Source: MGIIb-O2 sp002494975 (GTDB lineage: Archaea; Thermoplasmatota; Poseidoniia; Poseidoniales; Thalassarchaeaceae). From it: a stretch of DNA of 64,000 nt. The notes below the pieces were generated by a model. The model did not search any database, was not told the origin of the DNA, and saw nothing but the letters and a program-made list of their open reading frames with translations. Positions 53,590 through 63,481 of this stretch are shown one piece after another. The translations under genes and the position numbers were made by a program. Each line of letters opens with the position of its first letter. The first letter of the stretch is position 1. The stretch is from the NCBI GenBank assembly GCA_028355015.1, contig JAOMRN010000002.1:251222-315221 (forward strand), given 5' to 3'.

Positions 53590-54828
53590 ATGTGCTTAGA
53601 CATTCTGGATATACCTATGGAGAGAGGAATAAGTCTTGAAAGAGCAATTTCTTTAGTTCAAAAGAGGAAAAAAGAACTATCCTCCGAGACAATTCATTTA
53701 GACGATTCTCATGGGAGAATTTTGGCCGCGCCCCTGGTAGCGAAAGTTAATGATCCACGCTTCGATAATTCCGCAATGGATGGTTGGGCAGTCAGGAAAG
53801 AAGATATTCTATTCGATAAAAATAACACTTTATCTATCGTTGGAATTAGTAAAGCAGGGGGGAAGACCCCGCCTCCAATTGGTTCCGGAGAAGCGTGTAA
53901 AATAATGACTGGGGCACCAATTCCCCCAGGGGCGGATGCAATAGTTATGGTAGAAGACAGTGAAGTATATGGAAATGAAGTAATAATTTCCGGCCCAGCG
54001 CGAGAAAATTATATTCGTGTAAAAGGAGAAAATATTTCAGAAGGAGCAATTTTACTTTCAAAAGGACATTTTATGGATGCATTTTCGGTTTCTCTTGCGG
54101 CTACAATGGGGTATGATTGCATTCTTGTGTTTTGTAAACCGGTTATAGGAATAATTAGTACCGGAGACGAATTAATTCCCCCTGGCTCCGAAATAAATGA
54201 TTGGCAGATATACGAATCTAATTCTTTTGGAATAGCCGATTCAGTTAGAAAAATGGGAGGTATTCCAATCCGTTATCCGGCAGTTGTTGATTCTCTCGAT
54301 ATATTGAGAGACTCATTAAACCAGGCTGCAGAAAATTGTGATCTGATAATAACCAGCGGAGGAGTTTCAATGGGTGATTTTGATATTGTCAGAAAAATAA
54401 TGGAACTGGAAGGGGAAATTAATTTTTGGCGGATTAAAATGAGGCCCGGCGGCCCTCCTATTTTTGGAAATTGGAAAAAAACGCCAATATTTGGATTACC
54501 TGGAAACCCTGTAAGCAGTCATTTAGTATTCTTGATGATTGTGTGTCCGTGGTTTAGGGCATCTTTTCAAACAGATGAAGAATCAAGGCCTTCTTTAGGT
54601 AGAAGGGTACATGTAAAAATGATGGACAACGTGAAAGGCGCTCCAGGAAAACATTGTCTACGTAGAATAAAAATTACTAATAGCGAGAAAGGCCTAATTG
54701 CGACCACACACACTCACCAAGGTAGTGGAAATATTCACAGCATGGTTGCGCACAATGGCGTTACTTTATTACCACCCAATTCTGATGCTAATATCGGTGA
54801 GATAATAGAAGCATTTTGGTTAGATTGA
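53590..54828 (+). CDS. moeA: Molybdopterin molybdenumtransferase MoeA
   Basis: 412 aa from ATG 53590; ATG 53617 (MERGISLERAISL) is as likely. Domains in MoeA order: DPRFDNSAMDGWAVR, IMTGAPIPPGADAIVMVED, GIISTGDELIPPG, TSGGVSMGDFDIV, MRPGGPPIFGNW and FGLPGNPVSS. It inserts molybdate into molybdopterin. A MOSC protein at 15325 belongs to the same cofactor theme. Confidence 0.92.
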   Translation: MCLDILDIPMERGISLERAISLVQKRKKELSSETIHLDDSHGRILAAPLVAKVNDPRFDNSAMDGWAVRKEDILFDKNNTLSIVGISKAGGKTPPPIGSGEACKIMTGAPIPPGADAIVMVEDSEVYGNEVIISGPARENYIRVKGENISEGAILLSKGHFMDAFSVSLAATMGYDCILVFCKPVIGIISTGDELIPPGSEINDWQIYESNSFGIADSVRKMGGIPIRYPAVVDSLDILRDSLNQAAENCDLIITSGGVSMGDFDIVRKIMELEGEINFWRIKMRPGGPPIFGNWKKTPIFGLPGNPVSSHLVFLMIVCPWFRASFQTDEESRPSLGRRVHVKMMDNVKGAPGKHCLRRIKITNSEKGLIATTHTHQGSGNIHSMVAHNGVTLLPPNSDANIGEIIEAFWLD

Positions 54829-54895
54829 AAGAAAAAAGAATACATGTCTTCAAGGGCGGCCAATATTTCGAATACCATACAGAGGTGCGTAGAAG

Positions 54896-57874
54896 ATGGT
54901 TTCCAAGAAGAGAAAAGCAGCATCTAATCATGGCTGGATTGAAGTCAAAGGGGCTAGGACACACAATCTTCAAGATATCGATGTAGAAATACCCAGGGGG
55001 AAATTTGTAGTTATTTCTGGAGTTTCAGGTTCAGGCAAATCTAGCCTCGCATTCGACACTCTATATGCCGAAGGTCAACGAAGATATGTAGAAAGTTTGA
55101 GCTCATATGCTCGCCAATTTTTAGGCCAGATGAAAAAACCAGATTGCGACTCGATAGAGGGGCTTTCACCCGCTATAAGTATAGATCAGAAACAAGGTAG
55201 CCATAATCCCAGATCCACCGTTGCGACAGTAACTGAAATTATGGATTATATGAGATTACTTTGGGCAAGAGTGGGAATCCCACATTGCCCTGATTGCGGC
55301 CGTGAAGTAGCAAGAAGAACCGTACAAGAAATAGTAGATGACGCAATGTGGCGTTTTGAAGAACACGCGATCGCGATTTGGAGTCCTACAATTCGTAATC
55401 GAAAAGGAACGCATGTAGATTTATTCAAAGGACTAGTCGAACAAGGATACTTAGAAGGTAAAATTAATGGCCGTATGGCTAATTTTGAAAACCCCCCGGA
55501 GTTAGAAAAGAATCTAAGGCATGATGTTGATGTTAGAATTGATAGATTAAAAATTAATCGAGCAAATAGACAAAGATTGACAGAAGCAATAGAGTCAGGA
55601 TTACATTTAGGCGGTGGAACCATTGCAATCGAAAGTTTAGATAAGCCAAAGAGTAAAGGCAGTAGAAACGAACAGGCTGAAAAAACAGAAAAGGGCCAAA
55701 TAATCCCATATTCTGAAGAGTTTGCTTGCCCTGAACACGGCGCCTTTCTACCTGAAATGTCACCAAGAGTATTTTCTTTCAATAATCCCCTGGGGGCGTG
55801 TCCAAATTGTCAAGGACTAGGTGTGCAAAGAGAATTTTCTCCGGATTTAGTCATTGATCGAACCGCTTCTGTAGAAGAAGGATGCATTCGTCCATTCAGA
55901 TCTTCGATGATGTCGGGGTGGTATAAAAGTCAAATGAGACAGGTTTGCGAGCATTATGACATCCCTTCTAATGTGAAGTTTGGAGATTTGAACGATGACG
56001 AACAAGATATCTTACTTTATGGTTCGGGGGGTACGATGATATCCTTTGAATTCACGTCTGAAAAGGGTTCGTCGTATCAAATGATGAGGCCGTGGGAAGG
56101 CGTATTCAATAGAATTCGCAGAACTTATAATGAAACTTCATCTGATAGAACAAGGTCTAGGATGACATCTTTTATGAACGATGAACCATGTCCTGATTGT
56201 AAAGGTAAGAAATTAAATAATGCAGTTAGTAAAGTAATAGTCGGGGGCGTTTCATTACCTGCAATATCCTCTTGCAGTGTTTTAGAAGCACTAGCCGTAG
56301 TTCAATATTGGCGGGCTGGAGATTTAGATGATACGTGGGAAAAATTAGGTCGAGACAAACCAAGTAGCAAAATAATTACAATGACAAATCAACTTTCTGA
56401 ACGTTCAATATTTATTGGAACGGAAATAATCAAAGAAATAGAGGCTCGACTCAGGTTCCTTGCGTTAGTAGGTTTAGATTATTTGACATTGGACCGTCGA
56501 GCAAGTACACTTTCAGGAGGAGAATCACAGAGAATTAGACTAGCTACTCAGATTGGTACAAGATTAACTGGAGTAATGTATGTTTTAGATGAGCCCAGTA
56601 TAGGTTTACACCCAAGAGATAACGACAGACTTTTAGCAACTCTCCGAGAACTTACAACTTTAGGAAACACCTTACTTGTAGTTGAACACGATGAGGCAAC
56701 TCTCAAACAAGCAGATTGGCTTGTAGACATTGGACCTGGCGCCGGTAAAGAAGGCGGTAAAGTATTAGTTAGCGGTGAATTAGATGAACTATTATCTAAT
56801 GATGAAAGTATAACTGGGGCCTATTTGTCTGGAAAGAAAAGTATACCAATTCCAGACGATAGAAAAATACCCGAAGAAAATAAATGGTTACATATCCGTG
56901 GAGCCAGAGAAAACAATTTACAAAACATAGATGTCTCCATTCCTCTTGGTTGTGTAGTAGCAATCACAGGCGTTTCAGGTTCAGGAAAGTCCTCGTTAAT
57001 CGCCTCTACCTTGGCCCCCACTCTACTTCGTGAAATACATGGTACCGATGCATCCCCTGGGCGGCATGATAGTATCGAAGGATTTGAAGAGATAGACAAA
57101 ACAATTGTCATAGATCAATCACCAATTGGCCGAACCCCGCGTTCGAATGCGGCGACTTACACCGGGGCATTCGGACATATTAGGAATTTATTCGCTGAAA
57201 CAATAATGGCAAAGGAAAGAGGATATATGCCAGGTCAATTTTCTTTTAATGTAAAAGGCGGCCGATGTGAATCTTGTAAGGGTGCAGGCTCAATAAAATT
57301 AGAGATGAATTTTTTACCTGATGTATGGGTGACTTGTGATGTTTGTAAAGGTAAGCGATATACAAGAGAAACCCTAGAAGTTGAGTGGAAGGGAAAAACA
57401 ATCCAAGAAATCTTAGAGATGTCAGTGGCCGAAGCAGTAATGTTCTTTAAAAACCAAAAATCTCTACATAGAATTCTTACTACTTTGAAGGATGTAGGCC
57501 TGGGTTATGTTCGATTAGGGCAACCAGCAACAACGCTCTCAGGTGGAGAAGCCCAACGAGTAAAACTGGCATCAGAATTACACCGCCCTACCAGAAGTCA
57601 CACTGTTTATATTCTAGATGAACCGACAACAGGGCTTTCATTATTCGATATCCACCAACTGACAGAGGTCCTCCTCCGTCTGCGCCGAAATGGACATACA
57701 GTGATAGTAATAGAGCATCATCTCGACGTCATTAAATGCGCGGATTGGGTCATAGATTTAGGCCCTGAAGGAGGAGAATTAGGTGGACTAATAGTGGCAG
57801 AAGGCCCACCTGAAAAAATAGTCAAGGTGAAGGGCAGTTACACAGGATTACACCTTAAAGAACTACTAAACTAG
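54896..57874 (+). CDS. uvrA: UvrA, excinuclease ABC subunit A
   Basis: 992 aa, somewhat longer than usual. Both ABC modules are present: ISGVSGSGKSSLAFDTLYAE, then zinc Cys in PHCPDCGREV and GACPNCQGLG, LSGGESQRIRLATQIG, and ITGVSGSGKSSLIASTLAPT, GGRCESCKGAGSIKLEM, VTCDVCKGKRYTRE and TLSGGEAQRVKLASEL. It detects bulky lesions in bacterial-type nucleotide excision repair. UvrB and UvrC are not in the window. Confidence 0.95.
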   Translation: MVSKKRKAASNHGWIEVKGARTHNLQDIDVEIPRGKFVVISGVSGSGKSSLAFDTLYAEGQRRYVESLSSYARQFLGQMKKPDCDSIEGLSPAISIDQKQGSHNPRSTVATVTEIMDYMRLLWARVGIPHCPDCGREVARRTVQEIVDDAMWRFEEHAIAIWSPTIRNRKGTHVDLFKGLVEQGYLEGKINGRMANFENPPELEKNLRHDVDVRIDRLKINRANRQRLTEAIESGLHLGGGTIAIESLDKPKSKGSRNEQAEKTEKGQIIPYSEEFACPEHGAFLPEMSPRVFSFNNPLGACPNCQGLGVQREFSPDLVIDRTASVEEGCIRPFRSSMMSGWYKSQMRQVCEHYDIPSNVKFGDLNDDEQDILLYGSGGTMISFEFTSEKGSSYQMMRPWEGVFNRIRRTYNETSSDRTRSRMTSFMNDEPCPDCKGKKLNNAVSKVIVGGVSLPAISSCSVLEALAVVQYWRAGDLDDTWEKLGRDKPSSKIITMTNQLSERSIFIGTEIIKEIEARLRFLALVGLDYLTLDRRASTLSGGESQRIRLATQIGTRLTGVMYVLDEPSIGLHPRDNDRLLATLRELTTLGNTLLVVEHDEATLKQADWLVDIGPGAGKEGGKVLVSGELDELLSNDESITGAYLSGKKSIPIPDDRKIPEENKWLHIRGARENNLQNIDVSIPLGCVVAITGVSGSGKSSLIASTLAPTLLREIHGTDASPGRHDSIEGFEEIDKTIVIDQSPIGRTPRSNAATYTGAFGHIRNLFAETIMAKERGYMPGQFSFNVKGGRCESCKGAGSIKLEMNFLPDVWVTCDVCKGKRYTRETLEVEWKGKTIQEILEMSVAEAVMFFKNQKSLHRILTTLKDVGLGYVRLGQPATTLSGGEAQRVKLASELHRPTRSHTVYILDEPTTGLSLFDIHQLTEVLLRLRRNGHTVIVIEHHLDVIKCADWVIDLGPEGGELGGLIVAEGPPEKIVKVKGSYTGLHLKELLN

Positions 57875-57922
57875 TATTTGTAGGGCTAAGATTTGAGTAT
57901 GACTACCCTTTGAGACGTATTG

Positions 57923-58666
57923 ATGTACCGTTCAAGGAACCCCACGCTTTCAGATTCTACCTTTGATAAATCGAATTATCAAGAAGCGTCCTGGTGGGAT
58001 GAAAGCTCTAATTTGATGACTATGGAGGGAACAGTGGAAAAAACTGCCATACTTTTGGTTATTACAACAACTTTGGCAATAGCGACCTATACTCTTTTTC
58101 CTGGCCTTGCGGTTATAGGATTTCTCGGAGGATTTATTACGGCAATGATAGTAATTTTTACTAAATCGACAAATCCGGTTTTGATATGTGCCTACGCTGG
58201 GTTTGAAGGCCTTGCTTTAGGAGGGTTCACATTTTTCATAGAAACTGCAGTAGAGTTTCCAGGATTGGGAATAATTGCAGCAGCAATAACTTTCGCAATT
58301 TTAGGATCTATGTTAATGCTTTATCGAGCAAACTTAATTTCATGGGATAGGAACCTTGCTATTGCAGTTTATTCTTCTTTAGGCGCTATATTAATCATAT
58401 ATCTTGCATCATTTATTGGTATGTTTTTAGGATTTGAAATACCTTTAATTCATGGAAATGGCCCAGTAGGAATTGCCTTTTCCTTGTTTGTTATTGGAAT
58501 AGGGGCTCTTTGTTTAGTTGCTGATTTTGATTTTATAGAGAAAGGGGTCGAAAGAGGCGCCCCTAAACAATTAGAGTGGAGAGCAGCTTTCGGGTTAATG
58601 ATAACTCTGATTTGGTTATATGTTGAGATACTTAATCTTCTTGCTAAGATAGCATCAAGACGATGA
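57923..58666 (+). CDS. Bax inhibitor-1/YccA-like membrane protein
   Basis: 247 aa from ATG 57923 (TTG 57920 adjoining). A soluble N terminus (1-35) and about seven helices: ILLVITTTLAIATYTLF, FLGGFITAMIVIFTK, AGFEGLALGGFTFFIE, and the late ALCLVADFDFIEKGVERGAP followed by YVEILNLLAKI. The D-x-D-F and Y-E features match the YccA/BI-1 branch. Possible calcium-leak or membrane-quality function. Role unproven in archaea. Confidence 0.75.
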   Translation: MYRSRNPTLSDSTFDKSNYQEASWWDESSNLMTMEGTVEKTAILLVITTTLAIATYTLFPGLAVIGFLGGFITAMIVIFTKSTNPVLICAYAGFEGLALGGFTFFIETAVEFPGLGIIAAAITFAILGSMLMLYRANLISWDRNLAIAVYSSLGAILIIYLASFIGMFLGFEIPLIHGNGPVGIAFSLFVIGIGALCLVADFDFIEKGVERGAPKQLEWRAAFGLMITLIWLYVEILNLLAKIASRR

Positions 58667-58673
58667 GGACAAT

Positions 58674-59312
58674 ATGGAAACTGATTTAATATTGGCATTG
58701 GCTTTAGCCGGCGTTACTTTGGGCATTGTAGAAGGAATTAAGCCAGGCCCTCTTCTTACTATGGTAATCAAGGAGACACTTTCAGGTGGCCTTAGAGCGG
58801 GTGCTTGGACGGCAGCGGCACCAATATTTACAGACGGCCCACTAGTAATAATCAGTCTATTCGCCGCAGGATGGTTTGCCACTCAACCATTCGCACTTTT
58901 TACAATTTCAATACTTGGGGGAATATTCCTTATCAAGATGGGGATCGACTGTTTTTCAATACAGCCTCCAGTTAGTGATGAATTACTTATAGACGCTAAA
59001 GGAGCATTTCAAAGAGGACTTTTGACAAATCTATTGAACCCAAACGTGTATGTATTTTGGTTTTTGATTGGTGGGCCTTTGATGGCAACTGCCGCTAAGG
59101 AAGAACCATTAGCCCCTATTGCATACGCTCTATCATTCTTAATTTCAATAATATTAGTCAAGACCTTCATAGCATATATTTTTGACAAAACTCGAGGTAA
59201 TATTTCAGTTAAAATGTATAAAAATGCATTATCATTATGTGGAATTGCGATGCTGATATTTGCAATAGGATTCATTATACAAGGTATTGAAATTTGGTCC
59301 ACGGAGTTCTGA
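58674..59312 (+). CDS. LysE-family exporter
   Basis: 212 aa, about six helices. GVTLGIVEGIKPGPLLTMVI is the LysE/RhtB N-terminal signature with a KPGP in place of the usual G-P-G; GGLRAGAWTAAAPIFTDG, GIFLIKMGIDCF and LLTNLLNPNVYVFWFLIGG follow. It exports amino acids or other small metabolites. The gene starts seven bases after the BI-1-like stop. Its stop is two bases from the convergent BNR lipoprotein stop. Confidence 0.8.
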   Translation: METDLILALALAGVTLGIVEGIKPGPLLTMVIKETLSGGLRAGAWTAAAPIFTDGPLVIISLFAAGWFATQPFALFTISILGGIFLIKMGIDCFSIQPPVSDELLIDAKGAFQRGLLTNLLNPNVYVFWFLIGGPLMATAAKEEPLAPIAYALSFLISIILVKTFIAYIFDKTRGNISVKMYKNALSLCGIAMLIFAIGFIIQGIEIWSTEF

Positions 59313-59314
59313 GC

Positions 59315-60814
59315 TCAAGCCAAAGTCGAAAATCCACCTTCTGGTAAAGGATTCAGAGGAACAGTCGATCCCCTGAGGCTTGGACCAAGCATCATAGTCC
59401 CATATATCCCTTCGTCGGTAATACCATTTCCAATGTTATGAGAAAGGCCGAACCAGGGTCTTCCATAACTGTCGACTAGAATATCTATGAAATCACCAAA
59501 ACCTCCACATCTATTGTATCCACAACCAGGCTCTAAACTCAAAGGGTCACCAAAGTTATTCACTTGAACGGTGGTGATTAGAGGCGTGTCACTAAACGAA
59601 TCGGTCATAACAGAAATATAGCCATTCCAAGTATCTCCTCCGGTGTCTCCAAGATATGCAAAGGCAACACGGCCACTATCTCCTGCAGCGACAGCAGGAA
59701 AACCGGTTCCATTCAGGCCCGGAGGAGCTATCATCATCGGCCCGCTCCAAGAATCTCCTTGATCTAAAGAGTATGAATAATATGGTAAATCGTCTACACC
59801 CATCCACATGGCATGTAGATTATTTTCTTCATCCGGATAGATTTGTGCTTCTTCCGCATTCCAAGTAGCAGCTGTACCGGTATCATCAGTGGGGAGTTCG
59901 TGCTCAGTCCAGGTCAGACCACCGTTAGTGGACCTGTAAATCGAATATCCTTCTCCATCACAACTAGGATTTCCTCTATAGAAATTACCATCATTAGCTC
60001 CTACCATATGACCAGTCAAACCCCCACTGTTACAATTCGCCGGAGCACCTGGAACCTGTTGCGTCCAAGTTAACCCTCCGTCAAAACTCGAAGAGCACAG
60101 TGGCGACTGCCAGTTTCCATTGATGCAAAATACCCAAGTTGTTGGATGTAAAGGCGCAGGATAAGGAGAAGAAGCAATTGTTTGATGATCTTGAATTGAA
60201 GTGCCTGAAGCACCAGTGGGGAATGGTGACCAAGTTTCCCCCTCATCATCTGAAGTCTCAACCGTCATTCCTAATAGTGCGTGCATATCAAATTTCATTA
60301 TTCGATCAGTCCAAGGATCTACGTATACATAGGGATCATTGGAGTTCCCTACTGGAATTAACGTAGGAGAGTAAACATCCTGACAAGTATAATCTGAAAC
60401 ATTAGTCATCTGGAAAAGATTACTGCATTGAATAATCGCAGTCGCACCGGCAACCCCGTTCCCATAACTGCTCATGTAGATATTATCCTTTGAAGTAATT
60501 CCAATAGTGGGCTCGAAAGTTGAAAATCCAATGCCGTAATATGTCCCTTCTGTACATATAGGGATATTTTCGCCCTGTAAAACCGAAGTCCCGTTAATAA
60601 TATGTGGAACAACTAGAGCGTTAATAGCTCCGGGGTAATGGTACCATGTATTGTTAGCAATTCCATTTGGACAGAGATTATCAAAGGGACTATTTTCTTT
60701 GATTTCTTCGACCGCATTCCCCACAAAACAACCAGATATCATCGGGGCTAAGAGAAGCAGGACCAAGCAACCGGCTATTGTACGCACAAACCCTCGCAAA
60801 AGCACCGTATACAT
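59315..60814 (-). CDS. BNR/Asp-box repeat lipoprotein, copy A of tandem pair
   Basis: 499 aa. Lipobox SGC after a long hydrophobic stretch (Cys about 29). Asp-boxes: SDDEGETWSPF, SFDGGLTWTQ, STNGGLTWTE and SLDQGDSWSG. Late motif YNRCGGFGDFIDILVDSYGR. It is close to copy B next door and shares the C-terminal layout with the gene at 2570. Likely a surface propeller that binds or cleaves glycans. Confidence 0.75.
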   Translation of the reverse strand: MYTVLLRGFVRTIAGCLVLLLLAPMISGCFVGNAVEEIKENSPFDNLCPNGIANNTWYHYPGAINALVVPHIINGTSVLQGENIPICTEGTYYGIGFSTFEPTIGITSKDNIYMSSYGNGVAGATAIIQCSNLFQMTNVSDYTCQDVYSPTLIPVGNSNDPYVYVDPWTDRIMKFDMHALLGMTVETSDDEGETWSPFPTGASGTSIQDHQTIASSPYPAPLHPTTWVFCINGNWQSPLCSSSFDGGLTWTQQVPGAPANCNSGGLTGHMVGANDGNFYRGNPSCDGEGYSIYRSTNGGLTWTEHELPTDDTGTAATWNAEEAQIYPDEENNLHAMWMGVDDLPYYSYSLDQGDSWSGPMMIAPPGLNGTGFPAVAAGDSGRVAFAYLGDTGGDTWNGYISVMTDSFSDTPLITTVQVNNFGDPLSLEPGCGYNRCGGFGDFIDILVDSYGRPWFGLSHNIGNGITDEGIYGTMMLGPSLRGSTVPLNPLPEGGFSTLA

Positions 60815-60833
60815 CAGAATAACGGATAATAAA

Positions 60834-62354
60834 TCACGACATCTTTAGAGTTGAATTACCTCCAAGGGGTAGTTCAGGCAGGCTAATCAAATCACCATAA
60901 AGTGCTGGACCAGTCACGAATGTGCCAATAATAGCCTCTTGAAATCCAGCGGTATTATGCGCTAAAGCCACCCAAGGTCGCCCCTCATCATCAATTTCAA
61001 CATCTATGAAATCTCCGAAGCCACCACATCTAACATTACCACAATCAGACGTATCATCTAATGGGTCTCCAGGAAGATTTACTGCTATACTAGTAATCAG
61101 TGGGACATCATTGAATGCATCAGTCATAATTGCCATATAGCCACCCCAACCAACTCCTCCTGAGGTGCTATTATTTGCCGTGACATCGTTCATTTCTCCA
61201 ATATATCCAATTACTACTCTACCTGAATCTCCAGCAAAAATTGTTGGAAAACCAGTCTCTTTTATTCCAGGCGCTGAAACCATCAAAGGACTCCCCCAAG
61301 ATTCACCATGGTCTTGGGAGTTAGCATACCAAATCATTTGATCAGTTGATATCCAAGTAGCATGAATATTTCCCCCTTCATCAACAGCGGTAGCAACTTC
61401 GTGTGAATGCCAACCTTGTTGCATACCAACTTCAGTGGTAATGGTATGCTCACTCCAAGTGTACCCTCCATCGCTGGATGCATAGACTGCCGGACCTTCA
61501 CAAGAAGGATTACCGCGGTAAACCCAACCATCCGAACCACCAGCAACATGCCCGTGTAAGCCAGAGCACTGATTGCCAACGCTCTCTGTAGGGTATCCTA
61601 TTTGTTGAGCATCCCAAGTATGTCCGCCATCAAGAGATCTTGAGCACTGCGCGCCAGCAGCAGGTGAACCAGTATTGATACAGTAAACATATACGACATC
61701 CCCAACTATTGCATTAGAGTGGGGCATAGATGCAATACTCTGATGATCCTGTGGCGCATAGTATCCTTCAACTGGGAAAGGGGTGCTCCAAGTTTCTCCA
61801 TCATCATCAGAATATTCAACGAACATAGCAGTAAGAGCGTGCATATCGAATTTAACCAATTTATCATTAAATTTATCAACATAAAGATACGGATCATTAG
61901 AGTTAGGTGTTTGTCCTTGATCGTCACTCATTCCGAATGGACCTACATCCTCCCAACTCAAACCTTGATCAGTGGAACGAATGATATGCGTCCCATCTCC
62001 CAATCCATTATAATTTGTAAAAAATATAGCACCAGAAGAGGTAATGCCGAGAGTAGGCTCGAAGGTATCCCAACCTGTCCCATAATAGGTCCCTGATGCG
62101 TAATATGGGATATTATCTCCAGAAAGATTTACAGATAAATTAGCACCTAAAACTGCATCAGGGTTCGTAGCATCAACAGCGATTGGATTAGAAACAGTAC
62201 CTGGATAATGATACCAAGTCGTCATTGAAATTTCACCTTCTTCAAAAGAAAAAGGCCCACTTTCTTCAATATTCTCTATTTTTTCTCCTGCGAAACAGCC
62301 AGATAAAGTAGGAACAATCATCAGCAACCCGATCATGATTGTAAGAGTACGCAT
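60834..62354 (-). CDS. BNR/Asp-box repeat lipoprotein, copy B of tandem pair
   Basis: 506 aa. Lipobox LSGC (Cys about 20). Asp-boxes: STDQGLSWED, SDDDGETWST, SLDGGHTWDA, SSDGGYTWSE and SQDHGESWGS. NVRCGGFGDFIDVEIDDEGR is the shared late motif. It lies 19 bases upstream of copy A on the same strand and shares a start pattern (MTTWYHYPG against NTWYHYPG). Arisen by tandem duplication. Confidence 0.75.
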   Translation of the reverse strand: MRTLTIMIGLLMIVPTLSGCFAGEKIENIEESGPFSFEEGEISMTTWYHYPGTVSNPIAVDATNPDAVLGANLSVNLSGDNIPYYASGTYYGTGWDTFEPTLGITSSGAIFFTNYNGLGDGTHIIRSTDQGLSWEDVGPFGMSDDQGQTPNSNDPYLYVDKFNDKLVKFDMHALTAMFVEYSDDDGETWSTPFPVEGYYAPQDHQSIASMPHSNAIVGDVVYVYCINTGSPAAGAQCSRSLDGGHTWDAQQIGYPTESVGNQCSGLHGHVAGGSDGWVYRGNPSCEGPAVYASSDGGYTWSEHTITTEVGMQQGWHSHEVATAVDEGGNIHATWISTDQMIWYANSQDHGESWGSPLMVSAPGIKETGFPTIFAGDSGRVVIGYIGEMNDVTANNSTSGGVGWGGYMAIMTDAFNDVPLITSIAVNLPGDPLDDTSDCGNVRCGGFGDFIDVEIDDEGRPWVALAHNTAGFQEAIIGTFVTGPALYGDLISLPELPLGGNSTLKMS

Positions 62355-62410
62355 ATGTTTCCGAATTTACAATAGCATAAAACATACACCGTATCATTGT
62401 GTAAGTACAG

Positions 62411-63442
62411 TTATTCCCAACCATTATCTATAATATTCGGAATCGTATCAATTATTGTTTCATCCAGGCTATTCCACTTCATTTCCAAATCATTTTCAGC
62501 CGGAGTCGCATCCCAATACAATTTATTTTTCAAATGTCTTTTAGCCCATGAAATACTGACTTTTGGATGAAACGCGCAAACTATCAATGCAATAAAGTAG
62601 GGCAATTGTCTAATTGGCCATTTTCTGTTAGAATATTTCTTTTTCAGAAGTTTAGAAATATCGCCCCACATCATTTCTCCTGCAACAGTGAGGTATCTTC
62701 CCTTATTTTCCCCCATTGTTAGCGCTCTCACATGAGCTTCAGCAACATCTCTCACATCTACTATATTTATCTGCATGGGCAATATTAATGGCAATTCTCT
62801 TCTCATAAGCATCATTATTACAGATAACGAACCACTCAAATGCCTCGAAGAAAGTGGAGGTCCAAAGACCATACAAGGGTGGATAGTAATCATTTTTATT
62901 TTCTCCGAATCTTCTAGATTATCGTGCCAATCTCTTACAATCATTTCAGCACTATATTTTGCCAAACCGTAAGGATTCTCTTCTAAAGTTGCATCAGAAG
63001 CGAATGTTTTAGCCGTAAGAGTCACACCATTTTCCCATTTTTCAGGTCGGATTGCTGCAGTAGATGAGGTATGAACGAATCTTTCAACTGTACCACTTTT
63101 CTCAATCGCAGAAATCACATTTTTTGTACCAATAACACTCGGGTCAACAATTTTTGCTTGAGGATTTTTTGATCGAACTATTACAGCAGCAGCAGTATGT
63201 ATGACATCAGTCGCTCCAGTCATAGCGGAATCCACACTTTTAGAATCGAAAAGATCCATTTCTACAATTTCTAAACTACCAGTCTCTTCAATTTTTAGAT
63301 TTCTGAGATGTTCGACCCTTTCGGGGTCGTTTACATCTCTGACTGTTGCCCTTACATTTTTTCCTTTAGATAATAGATTGGAAACAACATGGCTTCCGAT
63401 ATATCCACTGGCTCCAGTAACTACTACGAGATCAGCGCCCAT
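62411..63442 (-). CDS. Extended SDR, NAD-dependent epimerase/dihydroflavonol reductase-like
   Basis: 343 aa from ATG 63442; a GTG at 63466 is possible. GASGYIGSHVVSNLLSKGK is the nucleotide-binding start, DVIHTAAAVIVR and HTSSTAAI follow, and NPYGLAKYSAE is the Y-x3-K catalytic motif. It reduces or epimerises a carbonyl or sugar-nucleotide substrate; which one is unknown. It lies 15 bases beyond the MMPL gene on the same strand, after the stop at 63482. Confidence 0.83.
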   Translation of the reverse strand: MGADLVVVTGASGYIGSHVVSNLLSKGKNVRATVRDVNDPERVEHLRNLKIEETGSLEIVEMDLFDSKSVDSAMTGATDVIHTAAAVIVRSKNPQAKIVDPSVIGTKNVISAIEKSGTVERFVHTSSTAAIRPEKWENGVTLTAKTFASDATLEENPYGLAKYSAEMIVRDWHDNLEDSEKIKMITIHPCMVFGPPLSSRHLSGSLSVIMMLMRRELPLILPMQINIVDVRDVAEAHVRALTMGENKGRYLTVAGEMMWGDISKLLKKKYSNRKWPIRQLPYFIALIVCAFHPKVSISWAKRHLKNKLYWDATPAENDLEMKWNSLDETIIDTIPNIIDNGWE

Positions 63443-63481
63443 ATCCTTTCGAAACAGGCCTAGCACTTCGACTTAGCGCAC

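Noticed and set aside
55246..55782. Minus-strand open frame opposite uvrA
   Set aside because: Antisense to UvrA; no motif and no start signal.
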